Assembly (NCBI RefSeq): GCF_016862275.1
Contig: NZ_BOMQ01000075.1
Coordinates: 1 to 64,000, forward strand
DNA: 64,000 bases
Reading direction: 5' to 3'
Source: Actinoplanes nipponensis
GTDB lineage: Bacteria; Actinomycetota; Actinomycetes; Mycobacteriales; Micromonosporaceae
This document shows, one piece after another, positions 54,311 to 63,706 of the stretch. Every line of letters starts with the position of its first letter. Positions within the stretch are counted from its first letter, which is position 1. Made by a program: the position numbers and the translations under genes. Below the pieces are notes generated by a model. That model was given only the letters and a program-made list of their open reading frames with translations. It ran no database searches and was not told the DNA's origin.

Positions 54311-55720
54311 TCAGGCCTCCAGTCGGCGCTCGGCCGCTCGCCACGCGGCCGCGTCGCCGCGCGGCTCGTAGCGCACGATCTGCTGAGTCTCCCGCAACCG
54401 GGCCCGCAGCGCCGGGAGGTCACCGCTGATCGCCCCGGCCGCCCGGGCCTGCACCAGCACGTTGCCCAGCGCGGTGGCCTCGACCGGGCCGGCCAGCACG
54501 GGCAGTCCGCAGGCGTCGGCGGTGAGCTGGCAGAGCAGCTCGTTGCGGGCGCCGCCGCCGACGATGTGCACCGCGCCGACGGACCGGCTGGACAGCTCCT
54601 GGGCCTGGCGGACGGCCCGGCGGTGGGCCAGCGCGAGGCTGTCCAGCACGCACCGCACGATCTCGGCCCGGCCGGACGGCGGGCGGTCACCGGCCCGGGT
54701 CAGCCGGCCGGCCATGTCCCCCGGCGGCAGGAAGACCGGGTCGTCCAGGTCGACGACGGCCCGGAAGGCGGGCACCGCGGCGGCCTCGCGCAGCAGCGCG
54801 GGCAGGTCCGGGGAGCCCCACTCGCGCAGGCACTCCTGCAGCGGCCAGAGCCCCATCACGTTGCGCAGATAGCGCACCGTCCCGTCGACGCCGCCCTCGT
54901 TGGTGAAGTTGGCCCGCCGGGACGCCTCGGTGAGCACCGGCGCGTCCAGCTCGACACCGACCAGCGACCAGGTGCCGCAGGAGATGTAGGCGAAGTCCGG
55001 GCCCGCCGCCGGCACCCCCACCACCGCGGACGCGGTGTCGTGCGACCCCACGGCGATGACGTCCGGCGTGCCGAGGCCCAGCTCAGGCAGCACCGGGCCG
55101 ATGACCGTGCCGGGCGCCCGCAGCGGCGGGAAGAGGGTGGGCCGGATCCCGAGCGCGGTCATCAGTTCTCCGGCCCACCGACCCGAGCCTAGATCGAGAA
55201 GCTGGGTCGTGGAAGCGTTGGTGAATTCCGCTCCCGTTTCGCCGGTCAGCCAGTACGCCAGCAGGTCCGGGATCATCAGCAGCTGCCGGGCCGCCGCCAG
55301 CTGCGGGGTGCCGGCCGCGGCGACCAGCTGATAGATGGTGTTGAAGGGCAGCTTCTGCAGGCCGGTGAGCGCGTACAGCTTCTCCTCGCCGATCACCGAC
55401 GCGACCCGCTCGGCCGCGCCCTCGGTCCGCGAGTCGCGGTAGTGCACCGGGTTGCCCAGCAGGGCCCCGGTCGCGTCGAGCAGCCCGTAGTCCACGGCCC
55501 AGGAGTCGATGCCGATGCCGTCGACCGGCCCGGCCCGGCGCAGCCCCTCCAGGACGCCCCGGTACAGCGCCAGGATGTCCCAGTAGAGGGTGCCGCCGGC
55601 GCGGACGGGCTCGTTGCGGAACCGGTTGACCGCCTCCAGGGCGAGCGTGCCCGGCCCGACCCGGCCGACCATGACGCGCCCGCTGGACGCGCCGAGGTCG
55701 ACCGCCGCGAACGTCTTCAC
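54311..55720 (-). CDS. rhaB: rhamnulokinase
   Basis: 469 residues with a GTG start overlapping the aldolase stop. FGGY-kinase features are AAVDLGASSGRVMVG (N-terminal phosphate loop), DGIGIDSWAVDYGLLD, ISCGTWSLVGVELD and VGAVHIVGGGARNELLCQ. DSWAVDYG and the GTWSL segment are typical of RhaB. It phosphorylates L-rhamnulose to rhamnulose-1-phosphate, the substrate of the fused aldolase encoded just upstream. Confidence 0.94.
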   Translation of the reverse strand: MKTFAAVDLGASSGRVMVGRVGPGTLALEAVNRFRNEPVRAGGTLYWDILALYRGVLEGLRRAGPVDGIGIDSWAVDYGLLDATGALLGNPVHYRDSRTEGAAERVASVIGEEKLYALTGLQKLPFNTIYQLVAAAGTPQLAAARQLLMIPDLLAYWLTGETGAEFTNASTTQLLDLGSGRWAGELMTALGIRPTLFPPLRAPGTVIGPVLPELGLGTPDVIAVGSHDTASAVVGVPAAGPDFAYISCGTWSLVGVELDAPVLTEASRRANFTNEGGVDGTVRYLRNVMGLWPLQECLREWGSPDLPALLREAAAVPAFRAVVDLDDPVFLPPGDMAGRLTRAGDRPPSGRAEIVRCVLDSLALAHRRAVRQAQELSSRSVGAVHIVGGGARNELLCQLTADACGLPVLAGPVEATALGNVLVQARAAGAISGDLPALRARLRETQQIVRYEPRGDAAAWRAAERRLEA

Positions 55721-57747
55721 CGCAGGAAGGCGGCTGCCACCCCGGCGTCCACCGGGATGTGCAGGCCGGTCGTGTGTGACAGCTCGCCGCCGGTCAGCAC
55801 GAACACCGCGTTCGCCACGTGCTCCGGGAGCACCTCGCGCTTGAGCAGCGTGCGCTGGGCGTAGTAGGCGCCGAGCTCGGATTCCTCCACGCCGTAGACG
55901 GCGGCCCGCTGGGCGCCCCAGCCGCCGGCGAAGATGCCGGAGCCGCGGACCACCCCGTCGGGGTTGATGCCGTTGACCCGGATGCCGTGCCCGCCGAGCT
56001 CGGCGGCGAGCAGCCGGACCTGGTGCGCCTGGTCGGCCTTGGCCGCGCCGTAGGCGACGTTGTTCGGGCCCGCGAAGAGCGAGTTCTTGCTGGAGATGTA
56101 GACGACGTCGCCGCCCAGACCCTGCGCGATCATGACCGCGGCGGCCGCCTGGGCGACCAGGAACGAGCCCTTGGCCATGACGTCGTGCTGGAGGTCCCAG
56201 TCGGCCTCGGTGGTCTCCAGCAGCGGCTTGGAGATCGACAGCCCGGCGTTGTTGACGACCAGGTCCACCCCGCCGAAGGCCAGCACGGTGTCCCGGAGGG
56301 CGGCGGCGACCTGGGCCGGCGAGGTCACGTCGGCGGCCACGGCCACCGCCGCGTCCGGTCCGCCGATCTCGGCCGCCACCGTCCGCGCGGCGTCGGCGTC
56401 GCGGTCGGCGACCACGACGCAGGCGCCCTCGGCGGCCAGCCGCAGCGCGATCGCCCGGCCGATGCCGGAGCCGCCGCCGGTGACGAACGCGATCCGGGTG
56501 GCCAGCGGCTTGGGCTTCGGCATCCGCCGGAGCTTGGCCTCCTCCAGCGCCCAGTACTCGATCCGGAACTTCTCCGCCTCGTCGATCGGGGCGTAGGTGG
56601 AGACCGACTCGGCCCCGTGCATCACGTTGATGGCGTTGACGTAGAACTCGCCGGCCACCCGGGCGGTCTGCTTGTTCGCGCCGAAGCTGAACATGCCGAC
56701 GCCGGGGATGAGCACGATCGCCGGGTCCGCCCCGCGCATGGCCGGGCTGTCCGGGCCGGCGTGCCGCTCGTAGTAGCCGCGGTAGTCCTCGCGGTAGGCG
56801 GCGTGCAGTTCCTTGAGCCGGGCCTCGACCTCGGCGAGCGGCGCGTCCGGCGCGGTGTCCAGCACCAGCGGCTTGACCTTGGTCCGCAGGAAGTGGTCCG
56901 GGCAGGAGGTGCCCAGCGCGGCCAGCTCCGGCATCCGCGCGCGGCGGACGAAGTCGAGCACGACCTCGCTGTCGGTGTAGTGGCCGACCTGCGGGCGGTC
57001 GGTGGAGGCGAGGCCCCGGACGATCGGGAACAGGGCGGCCGCGCGCTCCCGCCGTACCTCGTCGGTGAGGGCCTCGTGGACCAGGGGGCCGAAGGGCGCC
57101 TCGCGGCCGTGACCGGCGATCCAGGCCGCGGCGGTGTTGATGATCTCGAGCGAGTTGGCCTCGCACTCGGCGCTGGTGGCGCCCCACGCGGTGATCCCGT
57201 GGCCGCCGAGGATGACGCCGATGGCCTGCGGGTTGGCCCGCTGCACGGCGGCGATGTCCAGGCCGAGCTGGAAGCCGGGCCGGCGCCACGGCACCCACAG
57301 CACCCGGTCGCCGAAGATCTCCTTGGTCAGCGCCGGGCCGTCGGCGGCGGTGGCCAGCGCGATGCCCGCGTCCGGGTGCAGATGGTCGACGTGCGGCGCG
57401 TCCACCAGGCCGTGCATGGCCGTGTCGATCGACGGGGCGGCGCCGCCCCGGCCGTGCAGGCAGTAGTCGAACGCCGCCACCATCTCGTCCTCGCGCTCGA
57501 CGCCGGGGAAGACCCCGGCCAGCGCGCGGAGCCGGTCCAGCCGCAGCACCGCGAGGCCGGACTCCGTGAGCGTGCCGAGGTCGCCGCCGGAGCCCTTGAC
57601 CCAGACCAGCTCGGTCGGGGCGTTGGTGACGGGGTCGGTCTCCGTCCCCTTCGCCGACGTGTTGCCGCCGGCGTAGTTGGTGTTGCGGGGGTCGGCGCCC
57701 AGGCGGTTGCTGCGGGCCAGGAGGTCGCTGACTGCGGGGTTAGACAT
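55717..57747 (-). CDS. rhaEW: fused rhamnulose-1-phosphate aldolase / lactaldehyde dehydrogenase
   Basis: 676 residues with two enzymes. Residues 1 to about 400 are a class II aldolase (zinc ligands in DHLHPD and in LGGHGITAWG). From about 425 on is a short-chain dehydrogenase (AFVTGGGSGIGRAIA, NNAGLS, SSKNSLF, and YGAAK as YxxxK). The aldolase cleaves rhamnulose-1-phosphate to dihydroxyacetone phosphate and L-lactaldehyde; the SDR oxidises lactaldehyde to lactate. The same fusion is known as RhaEW in Bacillus and others. It is the first gene of the operon, behind a promoter and operator at 57770-57824. Confidence 0.95.
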   Translation of the reverse strand: MSNPAVSDLLARSNRLGADPRNTNYAGGNTSAKGTETDPVTNAPTELVWVKGSGGDLGTLTESGLAVLRLDRLRALAGVFPGVEREDEMVAAFDYCLHGRGGAAPSIDTAMHGLVDAPHVDHLHPDAGIALATAADGPALTKEIFGDRVLWVPWRRPGFQLGLDIAAVQRANPQAIGVILGGHGITAWGATSAECEANSLEIINTAAAWIAGHGREAPFGPLVHEALTDEVRRERAAALFPIVRGLASTDRPQVGHYTDSEVVLDFVRRARMPELAALGTSCPDHFLRTKVKPLVLDTAPDAPLAEVEARLKELHAAYREDYRGYYERHAGPDSPAMRGADPAIVLIPGVGMFSFGANKQTARVAGEFYVNAINVMHGAESVSTYAPIDEAEKFRIEYWALEEAKLRRMPKPKPLATRIAFVTGGGSGIGRAIALRLAAEGACVVVADRDADAARTVAAEIGGPDAAVAVAADVTSPAQVAAALRDTVLAFGGVDLVVNNAGLSISKPLLETTEADWDLQHDVMAKGSFLVAQAAAAVMIAQGLGGDVVYISSKNSLFAGPNNVAYGAAKADQAHQVRLLAAELGGHGIRVNGINPDGVVRGSGIFAGGWGAQRAAVYGVEESELGAYYAQRTLLKREVLPEHVANAVFVLTGGELSHTTGLHIPVDAGVAAAFLR

Positions 57748-57769
57748 GGTGATCCTTCGCAGGCGGGCC

Positions 57770-57824
57770 ATGAAACGTTTCATTGATGTCGAGCAGATTA
57801 CGGGCCCGCGGCGGCCCCGGTCAA
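57770..57824 (-). promoter_or_regulatory. promoter and LacI-type operator of the rha-lut operon
   Basis: On the minus strand, -35 TTGACC (57819-57824) and -10 TAATCT (57795-57800) are 18 bases apart. The perfect 14-base palindrome ATGAAACGTTTCAT (57770-57783) lies just downstream of the expected start point. It has the CG-centred form typical of LacI-family operators, and a repressor there would block elongation. Confidence 0.85.
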
Positions 57825-57836
57825 TACCTCCGGCGG

Positions 57837-58874
57837 TCAGTAGGCGCGCGAGCGCACGACCGTCGAGGCTCGCGCGACCAGCTCCGGCACGAACAACGGC
57901 TGCTGGTGGTGGTGATGGTCGGGGTTGGTCGCCTCGTCCAGCACCAGCTGCGCGGCGGCCCGGCCCAGCTCCTGCCGCGGCTGGCGCACCGAGGTGAGCG
58001 GCACGGCCGCCGCGGCGGCGAACTCGATGTCGTCGAAGCCGACGATGGCCAGCTCCTCCGGCACCCGCAGGCCGGCGCCGATGGTCTGCTGGAGCAGGCC
58101 GAGGGCGAGCAGATCGTTGGCGCAGAACGCGGCGGTGGGCCGGCGCCGCGCCGGGATGCCGGCGAGCCGCTCGCCGGCCGAGCGCCCCTCGGCCACGGTC
58201 AGCGCGGCGGTGGGCAGGTAGATCAGGTCGTCCGGGGGCAGGCCGAGCTCGGCCCAGATCTGCCGGGCCCCCTCGAGGCGCTCGCGGACCTGCCCGATCG
58301 ACTCCGGGCCGCCGACCACGGCGACCCGGGTGTGGCCCTGCTCGGCCAGATGCTCGACCGCGATCCGGCCGCCCAGCACGTCGTCGACCGCCACCGAGCA
58401 GAAGGCGCCGCCCACCCCGACCCGGTCGACGATGACCACCGGGATGCCCCGGCGGCTGATCTCGGCCAGGTGCGGGGCCTCGGGGTTGACCGGGGTGATC
58501 AGGATGCCCTGCACCCGCTGCTGCATGAGGCGGTCGAGGTGGACCTCCTCGCGGTCGGCCCGGCCGTTGCTGTTGCAGATGAACAGCGACAGGTCGGCCT
58601 CCTCGGCCGCGAGCTCGATGCCCTGCGCGACGTCGTGGAAGAACGGGTTGCTGCCGTCGAGCATCACGTAGGCCAGGGTGCGGCTGGTGCCCGCCCGCAG
58701 CTGGCGCGCGGACTCGTTGCGGACGAAGCCGAGCTCGGCCATCGCCCGCTCGACCCGCTCGCGGGTGCTGGGGCTGACCACCTCGGGGCGGTTCATCACG
58801 TTCGACACGGTGCCCAGGGAGACGCCGGCCGAGCGGGCGACGTCCTTCACGGACGGTGTCCTGCCGTTGACCAC
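57837..58874 (-). CDS. LacI-family transcriptional regulator of rhamnose genes
   Basis: 345 residues from GTG 58874 (GGGGGAG upstream). The helix-turn-helix is TPSVKDVARSAGVSLGTVSNVMN at the extreme N-terminus, followed by a sugar-binding-protein-like effector domain (LDGSNPFFHDVAQGIE, GILITPVNPE, VAVVGGPES, AIVGFDDIEFAAA). A run of His and Gln (DHHHHQQ) lies near the C-terminus. A start at ATG 58904 is in frame but would place coding sequence over the apparent operator. It most likely represses both arms of the locus until rhamnose or a derivative binds. Confidence 0.93.
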   Translation of the reverse strand: MVNGRTPSVKDVARSAGVSLGTVSNVMNRPEVVSPSTRERVERAMAELGFVRNESARQLRAGTSRTLAYVMLDGSNPFFHDVAQGIELAAEEADLSLFICNSNGRADREEVHLDRLMQQRVQGILITPVNPEAPHLAEISRRGIPVVIVDRVGVGGAFCSVAVDDVLGGRIAVEHLAEQGHTRVAVVGGPESIGQVRERLEGARQIWAELGLPPDDLIYLPTAALTVAEGRSAGERLAGIPARRRPTAAFCANDLLALGLLQQTIGAGLRVPEELAIVGFDDIEFAAAAAVPLTSVRQPRQELGRAAAQLVLDEATNPDHHHHQQPLFVPELVARASTVVRSRAY

Positions 58875-58885
58875 GGCTCCCCCTT

Positions 58886-58908
58886 TGAAACGTTGAAGCG
58901 ACATCGTA
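58886..58908 (-). promoter_or_regulatory. probable autoregulatory operator and -10 of the LacI gene
   Basis: TTGAAACGTTGAA at 58885-58897 keeps the core TGAAACGTT of the operators found in front of the two operons, but its right arm is degenerate. On the minus strand, TACGAT (58903-58908) is a fair -10 element whose start point would fall beside this site. This fits weak self-repression. Confidence 0.55.
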
Positions 58909-58962
58909 CGGCACCACGGCACACCGGTACCGGGCTTGTTTCCACAAGGTTTCACCAGACGC

Positions 58963-59019
58963 TTGACACGTGTGATCGGGGCCACCTACTTTCGTCTCAC
59001 GCCGTATGAAACATTTCAA
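58963..59019 (+). promoter_or_regulatory. promoter and operator of the rhamnose ABC operon
   Basis: -35 TTGACA (58963-58968) and -10 TACTTT (58987-58992) with an 18-base spacer. The palindrome TGAAA-CA-TTTCA (59007-59018) lies just after the expected start point, mirroring the arrangement in front of the divergent operon. It is 21 bases upstream of the ATPase start. Confidence 0.85.
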
Positions 59020-59039
59020 CGATCGTTCGGAGGTGGCCC

Positions 59040-60566
59040 GTGACAGCAACGCCCGGCCCGTCACGGCCCGGCCCGGCCAAGCTGGAAGTGCGCGACGTGA
59101 CGAAGTCCTTCGGCGCCGTGGCGGCGGTGCAAGGCGTCAGCTTCCCGCTGTACGCCGGTGAGGCGCACGCCCTGGTCGGCGAGAACGGCGCGGGCAAGTC
59201 CACCATCGTCAAGATGCTGGCCGGCGTGCACCGGCCCGACACCGGCACGCTCGCCGTCGACGGCGCCGAGGTCGAGTTCGCCGGCCCGGCCGACGCCAAG
59301 GCCGCCGGCATCGCCGTGATCTACCAGGAGCCGACGCTCTTCCCCGACCTTTCCGTCGCGGAGAACATCGCGATGGGCAACCAACCGCTCACCCGGCTGC
59401 GGCAGATCGACCGCAAGGCGATGCACGCCAACGCCGCCCGCCTGTTCACCCGGCTGGGCGTGCACATCGACCCCGACCGCCCGGCCCGCGGCCTGTCGAT
59501 CGCCGACCAGCAGCTCGTCGAGATCGCCAAGGCGCTCTCCAGCGAGGCCCGCGTGCTGATCATGGACGAGCCGACCGCGGCGCTCAGCGGCGTCGAGGTC
59601 GACCGGCTCTTCGCGGTCACCCGGGCGCTGCGCGACGAGGGCGCCGCCATCATGTTCATCTCGCACCGCTTCGAGGAGATCACCGCGCTCTGCCAGCGCG
59701 TCACGATCATGCGGGACGGCCGGCACGTGTGCACCGAACCGGTCGCCGACCTCAGCGTCGACGACATGATCCGGCGGATGGTCGGGCGCGACCTGAGCGC
59801 GCTCTTCCCCAAGCAGGACACCGAGATCGGCGAGACGGTGCTGGAGGTCGAGGGCCTGGGCCGCGAGGGCGTCTTCCGCGATGTCAGCTTCACGGTCCGC
59901 GCCGGCGAGATCGTCGCCCTGGCCGGCCTGGTCGGCGCGGGCCGCTCCGAGGTCATGCAGGCGGTGTTCGGCGTCGACCGGTACGACACCGGCTCCGTCC
60001 GCTTCCTCGGCAAGCCGCTCAAGGCCGGCTCGCCGCGGGCGGCCATGGCGGCCGGCATGGCGCTGGTCCCCGAGGACCGCCGCCAGCAGGGCCTGGTCAT
60101 GGACCTGTCGATCGAGCGCAACGTGACGCTGCCCCGCAGCCGCGCGCTGGCCCGGCTCGGCCTGCTGTTCGGCGCGGCCGAGCGACGCGAGGCGACCAGC
60201 TGGACCAGCCAGTTGCAGACCAAGCTGGGCCGGCTGTCCGACCCGGTGGGCACGCTGTCCGGCGGCAACCAGCAGAAGGTGGTGCTGGCCAAGTGGCTGG
60301 CCACCGACCCGAAGCTGCTGATCGTCGACGAGCCCACCCGCGGCATCGACGTCGGCACCAAGGCGGAGGTGCACCGGCTCATGTCGTCCCTGGCGGCCCG
60401 CGGGCTCGCCGTCGTCATGGTCTCGTCCGAGCTGCCCGAGGTGCTGGGCATGGCCGACCGGATCATCGTCCTGCGGGAGGGCCACGTGGCCGCCCGGCTC
60501 ACCCGCGCGGAAGCCACCGAGGAGAACGTCATGTACGCCGCAATGGGTCAGCAGGTGACCACATGA
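59040..60566 (+). CDS. rhaT: sugar ABC transporter ATPase (rhamnose type)
   Basis: 508 residues with a GTG start: two fused ABC domains as in ribose/rhamnose importers. The first has Walker A GENGAGKST, a degenerate signature LSIADQQ and Walker B VLIMDEPTAALSG. The second has a degenerate Walker A (GLVGAGRSE), signature LSGGNQQK and Walker B LLIVDEPTRGID. It powers uptake of a sugar, here most likely L-rhamnose given the mutarotase and catabolic genes. The name follows Rhizobium RhaT. It overlaps the next gene by ATGA. Confidence 0.92.
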   Translation: MTATPGPSRPGPAKLEVRDVTKSFGAVAAVQGVSFPLYAGEAHALVGENGAGKSTIVKMLAGVHRPDTGTLAVDGAEVEFAGPADAKAAGIAVIYQEPTLFPDLSVAENIAMGNQPLTRLRQIDRKAMHANAARLFTRLGVHIDPDRPARGLSIADQQLVEIAKALSSEARVLIMDEPTAALSGVEVDRLFAVTRALRDEGAAIMFISHRFEEITALCQRVTIMRDGRHVCTEPVADLSVDDMIRRMVGRDLSALFPKQDTEIGETVLEVEGLGREGVFRDVSFTVRAGEIVALAGLVGAGRSEVMQAVFGVDRYDTGSVRFLGKPLKAGSPRAAMAAGMALVPEDRRQQGLVMDLSIERNVTLPRSRALARLGLLFGAAERREATSWTSQLQTKLGRLSDPVGTLSGGNQQKVVLAKWLATDPKLLIVDEPTRGIDVGTKAEVHRLMSSLAARGLAVVMVSSELPEVLGMADRIIVLREGHVAARLTRAEATEENVMYAAMGQQVTT

Positions 60567-61573
60567 CCGCGACCGCGACGGCGCCCCGGCACCTCCTCTC
60601 CGGCCTGGTCAAGGTTCGTGAGCTGGGCATCATCCTGGCCCTGGTGCTGCTGGTCGGCTACACCGCGGCGAGCAACCCGCGGTTCCTGTCCGGGCAGAGC
60701 ATCCGCGACATCCTGCTGAACACGGCGATCCTCGCGGTGATGGCGGCCGGGCAGGCCGTCGTGGTCATCACCCGCAACATCGACCTGTCCGTCGGGTCGG
60801 TGCTGGGCCTGAGCGCGTTCACCGTCGCGACGATGATGAGCGACAACCCCGGCCTGCCGATGGTCGTCGCGATCCTGGTCGGCCTCGCCGTCGGCGGGGC
60901 GGCCGGCGTGCTCAACGGCGTGCTGGTCCGGTACGGCCGGGTGCCCGCCCTGGTGGTCACGCTCGGCACGCTCTACATGTTCCGCGGCGTCACCTACTCG
61001 TGGGCCGGCGGCCAGCAGGTCAACGCCGACGAGCTGCCGCGGCACTTCCTGACCTTCGCCAACGACGCCGTCCTGGGCATCCCCTGGCTGGTGCTGATCG
61101 CGCTGGTCGTGGTCGGCGGCGTCGCGCTGCTGATGCGCAACTACCGGGTGGGCCGCGAGCTGTACGCGATGGGCTCCAGCCCGCAGGCCGCCGAGCTGGC
61201 CGGCATCAAGGTGGCCCGCAACCTGCTCGGCGCGTTCATCCTGAGCGGCGCGCTGGCCGGGCTGGCCGGGGTGCTGTTCGCCGCCCGGTTCGGCACGGTC
61301 GACGCGGCCGCCGGCACCGGCCTGGAACTCAACGTCGTCGCCGCCGTGGTGGTCGGCGGGGTGGCGGTCTTCGGCGGCAGCGGCACGGTGTGGGGCGCGG
61401 GCCTCGGCGCCCTGCTGTTGACCGTGATCGGCAGCTCCCTGACCGTGCTGGACATCAACCAGTTCTGGCAGCAGGCCATCGTCGGCGCCCTGATCATCCT
61501 GGCCATCTGCGCGGACCGCCTGGTGGCGGTGCGGATCGCCCGCTCGCTGCGGAAGAAGGACTCCCATGTCTGA
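60563..61573 (+). CDS. rhaP: sugar ABC transporter permease 1
   Basis: 336 residues with eight to ten membrane helices. It has the family motifs ITRNIDLSVGSVLGLSAF and ELAGIKVARNLLGAFILSGALAGLAGVLF of ribose-type (RbsC/RhaP) permeases. It pairs with the second permease to form the membrane channel. It overlaps the next gene by 8 bases. Confidence 0.92.
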   Translation: MTATATAPRHLLSGLVKVRELGIILALVLLVGYTAASNPRFLSGQSIRDILLNTAILAVMAAGQAVVVITRNIDLSVGSVLGLSAFTVATMMSDNPGLPMVVAILVGLAVGGAAGVLNGVLVRYGRVPALVVTLGTLYMFRGVTYSWAGGQQVNADELPRHFLTFANDAVLGIPWLVLIALVVVGGVALLMRNYRVGRELYAMGSSPQAAELAGIKVARNLLGAFILSGALAGLAGVLFAARFGTVDAAAGTGLELNVVAAVVVGGVAVFGGSGTVWGAGLGALLLTVIGSSLTVLDINQFWQQAIVGALIILAICADRLVAVRIARSLRKKDSHV

Positions 61574-62597
61574 TCTTGCCCGCGGCGGAAAACAGAAGGA
61601 CAACGCCGTGTTGGAGGTCCGGAGGAGACTCGCCACCTGGGACAGCATCATCGTCCTGCTGACCGTCTTCGTGCTGGTCGTGGCGTCGTTCTCGGTGACC
61701 AACTTCGGCACCAGCCGCAACTTCACCTTCATGATCCTCGACCTGCTGCCGATCGTGCTGGTCGCGCTGCCGATGACCTTCATCATCGTCACCGGCGAGA
61801 TCGACCTGTCGGTGGCCAGCACACTCGGCCTGGCCAGCTCGATCATGGGCTACCTGTGGAACCAGGGCCTGTCCATCGAGTCGATCATCCCGATCTGCGT
61901 CGTGGTCGGGGCGGTGCTCGGGGCGATCAACGGCTTCCTGGTCACCGGGCTGGGGCTGCCGTCGCTGGCGGTCACCATCGGCACGCTCGCCCTGTACCGC
62001 GGGCTGGCGTTCGTGGTGCTGGGCGACGGCGCGGTCGCGGACTTCCCGTTCACGTACACCGGCTGGGTCACCGGGACCATCGGTGACGGCCCGGTCCCGA
62101 ACGTCCTCGTCCTGATCCTGGTCCTGGCGGCGATCTTCGGGGTCATCCTGCACGCGACGCCGTTCGGCCGTTCGCTGTTCGCGATCGGCGCGAACGCCCA
62201 GGCCGCGCACTTCTCCGGCATCCGGGTGGCCCGCACCAAGTTCTGGCTGTACGTGGTCAGCGGCGCGGTCGCCGGGCTGGTCGGGGTGCTCTGGACGCTG
62301 CGTTATTCCAGCGCCCGGGCCGACAACGGCGCCGGACTCGAGCTGGCCGTGGTCGCCGCGGTCCTGCTCGGTGGCGTCTCCATCTTCGGCGGCAAGGGCA
62401 GCCTCCCGGGCGTCCTGGCCGGCGTGGTCCTGCTCGCCGCTCTGCAGAACGCCCTGCGCCTGCAGGACGTCTCGGGGCAGGCGCTGAACATCGTCACCGG
62501 CGCCCTGCTCGTGCTCTCCGTACTGCTGCCCAACATCGCTACCTCGATCCGCACCACCTGGCAAAGGCGGAAACTGCGCCGCGCCGCCACCGTTTGA
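61566..62597 (+). CDS. rhaQ: sugar ABC transporter permease 2
   Basis: 343 residues with about ten membrane helices. Family motifs are IVTGEIDLSVASTLGLASS, NGFLVTGLGLPSLAVTIGTLALYRG and HFSGIRVARTKFWLYVVSG. Two different RbsC-type permeases in a row are typical of the RhaSTPQ rhamnose importer and the AI-2 (Lsr) importer; the neighbours favour rhamnose. A short untranslated gap with CCTAGGAG leads to the binding protein gene. Confidence 0.91.
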   Translation: MSDLARGGKQKDNAVLEVRRRLATWDSIIVLLTVFVLVVASFSVTNFGTSRNFTFMILDLLPIVLVALPMTFIIVTGEIDLSVASTLGLASSIMGYLWNQGLSIESIIPICVVVGAVLGAINGFLVTGLGLPSLAVTIGTLALYRGLAFVVLGDGAVADFPFTYTGWVTGTIGDGPVPNVLVLILVLAAIFGVILHATPFGRSLFAIGANAQAAHFSGIRVARTKFWLYVVSGAVAGLVGVLWTLRYSSARADNGAGLELAVVAAVLLGGVSIFGGKGSLPGVLAGVVLLAALQNALRLQDVSGQALNIVTGALLVLSVLLPNIATSIRTTWQRRKLRRAATV

Positions 62598-62622
62598 TCT
62601 CCCCCCTTCCTAGGAGTTCATC

Positions 62623-63696
62623 ATGCTTCGTTCCCACCGACGCCTACTCTCCGCAGGCGCCGCATCGCTCCTCGTTCTCGGCATCGCCGCCTGCGGCGGG
62701 ACCACCAAGGACAGCGCCGACAACTCGGGCGCCGCCGCGCAGACCGGCGCCAGCGCCGATCCCAACGCCAAGCTCAAGGAAGGCCTGAAGATCGCCTTCC
62801 TGCCCAAGCAGCTGAACAACCCGTACACCGACGTCGAGGTGGGCGGCGGCAAGGTCGCGGCGGGCGAGCTCAAGGGCGAGTACAAGCTCGTCGGCCCGAA
62901 CGACGCCAGCGCCTCCTCCCAGGTCAGCTACATCAACACGCTGATCCAGCAGCAGCAGGACGTGATCGGCATCGCGGCCAACGACCCGAACGCGGTCTGC
63001 CCGTCGCTGAACCAGGCCCGCCAGGCCGGTATCAAGATCGTCGCGTTCGACTCGGACGCCTCCAAGGACTGCCGCGACGTCTTCATCAACCAGGCCACCA
63101 CCCAGGGCATCGGCGAGAGCCTGGTCAAGATGGCCAGCGAGCTGGCCGGCGGCTCGGGCGAGATCGCCATCCTCTCGGCGACGCCCAACGCCACCAACCA
63201 GAACGCCTGGATCGAGGTCATGAAGACCGAGCTCGCCAAGCCCGAGAACGCCAAGCTCAAGCTGGTCAAGACCGCGTACGGCAACGACGACGACCAGAAG
63301 TCCTTCCAGGAGGCGCAGGGTCTGCTCCAGTCGTACCCGAACCTGAAGGTCATCGTCTCGCCGACCACCGTGGGCATCGCCGCGGCCTCCCGGTACGTCA
63401 GCTCCTCGAACTACAAGGGCAAGGTGGCGATCACCGGCCTGGGCCTGCCGAACCAGATGCGCGAGTACGTCAAGGACGGCACCGTGAAGAAGTTCGCGCT
63501 GTGGAACCCGGCCGACATCGGCTACCTGGCCGCGTACGCGGGTGCGGCGCTGGCCTCGGGCCAGATCTCCGGCCAGCAGGGCGAGAAGTTCAAGGCCGGC
63601 AAGCTCGGCGAGTACACCGTCGGCGCGGCCGGCGAGATCGTCCTCGGCCCGCCGACCGAGTTCACCGCCGAGAACATCGACCAGTTCAACTTCTAG
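62623..63696 (+). CDS. rhaS: sugar-binding lipoprotein (rhamnose type)
   Basis: 357 residues. A lipoprotein signal (LLSAGAASLLVLGIAACGG, lipobox IAAC) anchors it outside the membrane. The periplasmic-binding-protein fold shows KIAFLPKQLNNPYTDVEVGGG, GIAANDPNAVCPSLNQARQAGIK and VSPTTVGIAAASRYV. This is the RbsB/RhaS-like class that delivers sugar to the importer. It is the fourth gene of the operon. Confidence 0.93.
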   Translation: MLRSHRRLLSAGAASLLVLGIAACGGTTKDSADNSGAAAQTGASADPNAKLKEGLKIAFLPKQLNNPYTDVEVGGGKVAAGELKGEYKLVGPNDASASSQVSYINTLIQQQQDVIGIAANDPNAVCPSLNQARQAGIKIVAFDSDASKDCRDVFINQATTQGIGESLVKMASELAGGSGEIAILSATPNATNQNAWIEVMKTELAKPENAKLKLVKTAYGNDDDQKSFQEAQGLLQSYPNLKVIVSPTTVGIAAASRYVSSSNYKGKVAITGLGLPNQMREYVKDGTVKKFALWNPADIGYLAAYAGAALASGQISGQQGEKFKAGKLGEYTVGAAGEIVLGPPTEFTAENIDQFNF

Positions 63697-63706
63697 AGGG
63701 TTCGGT

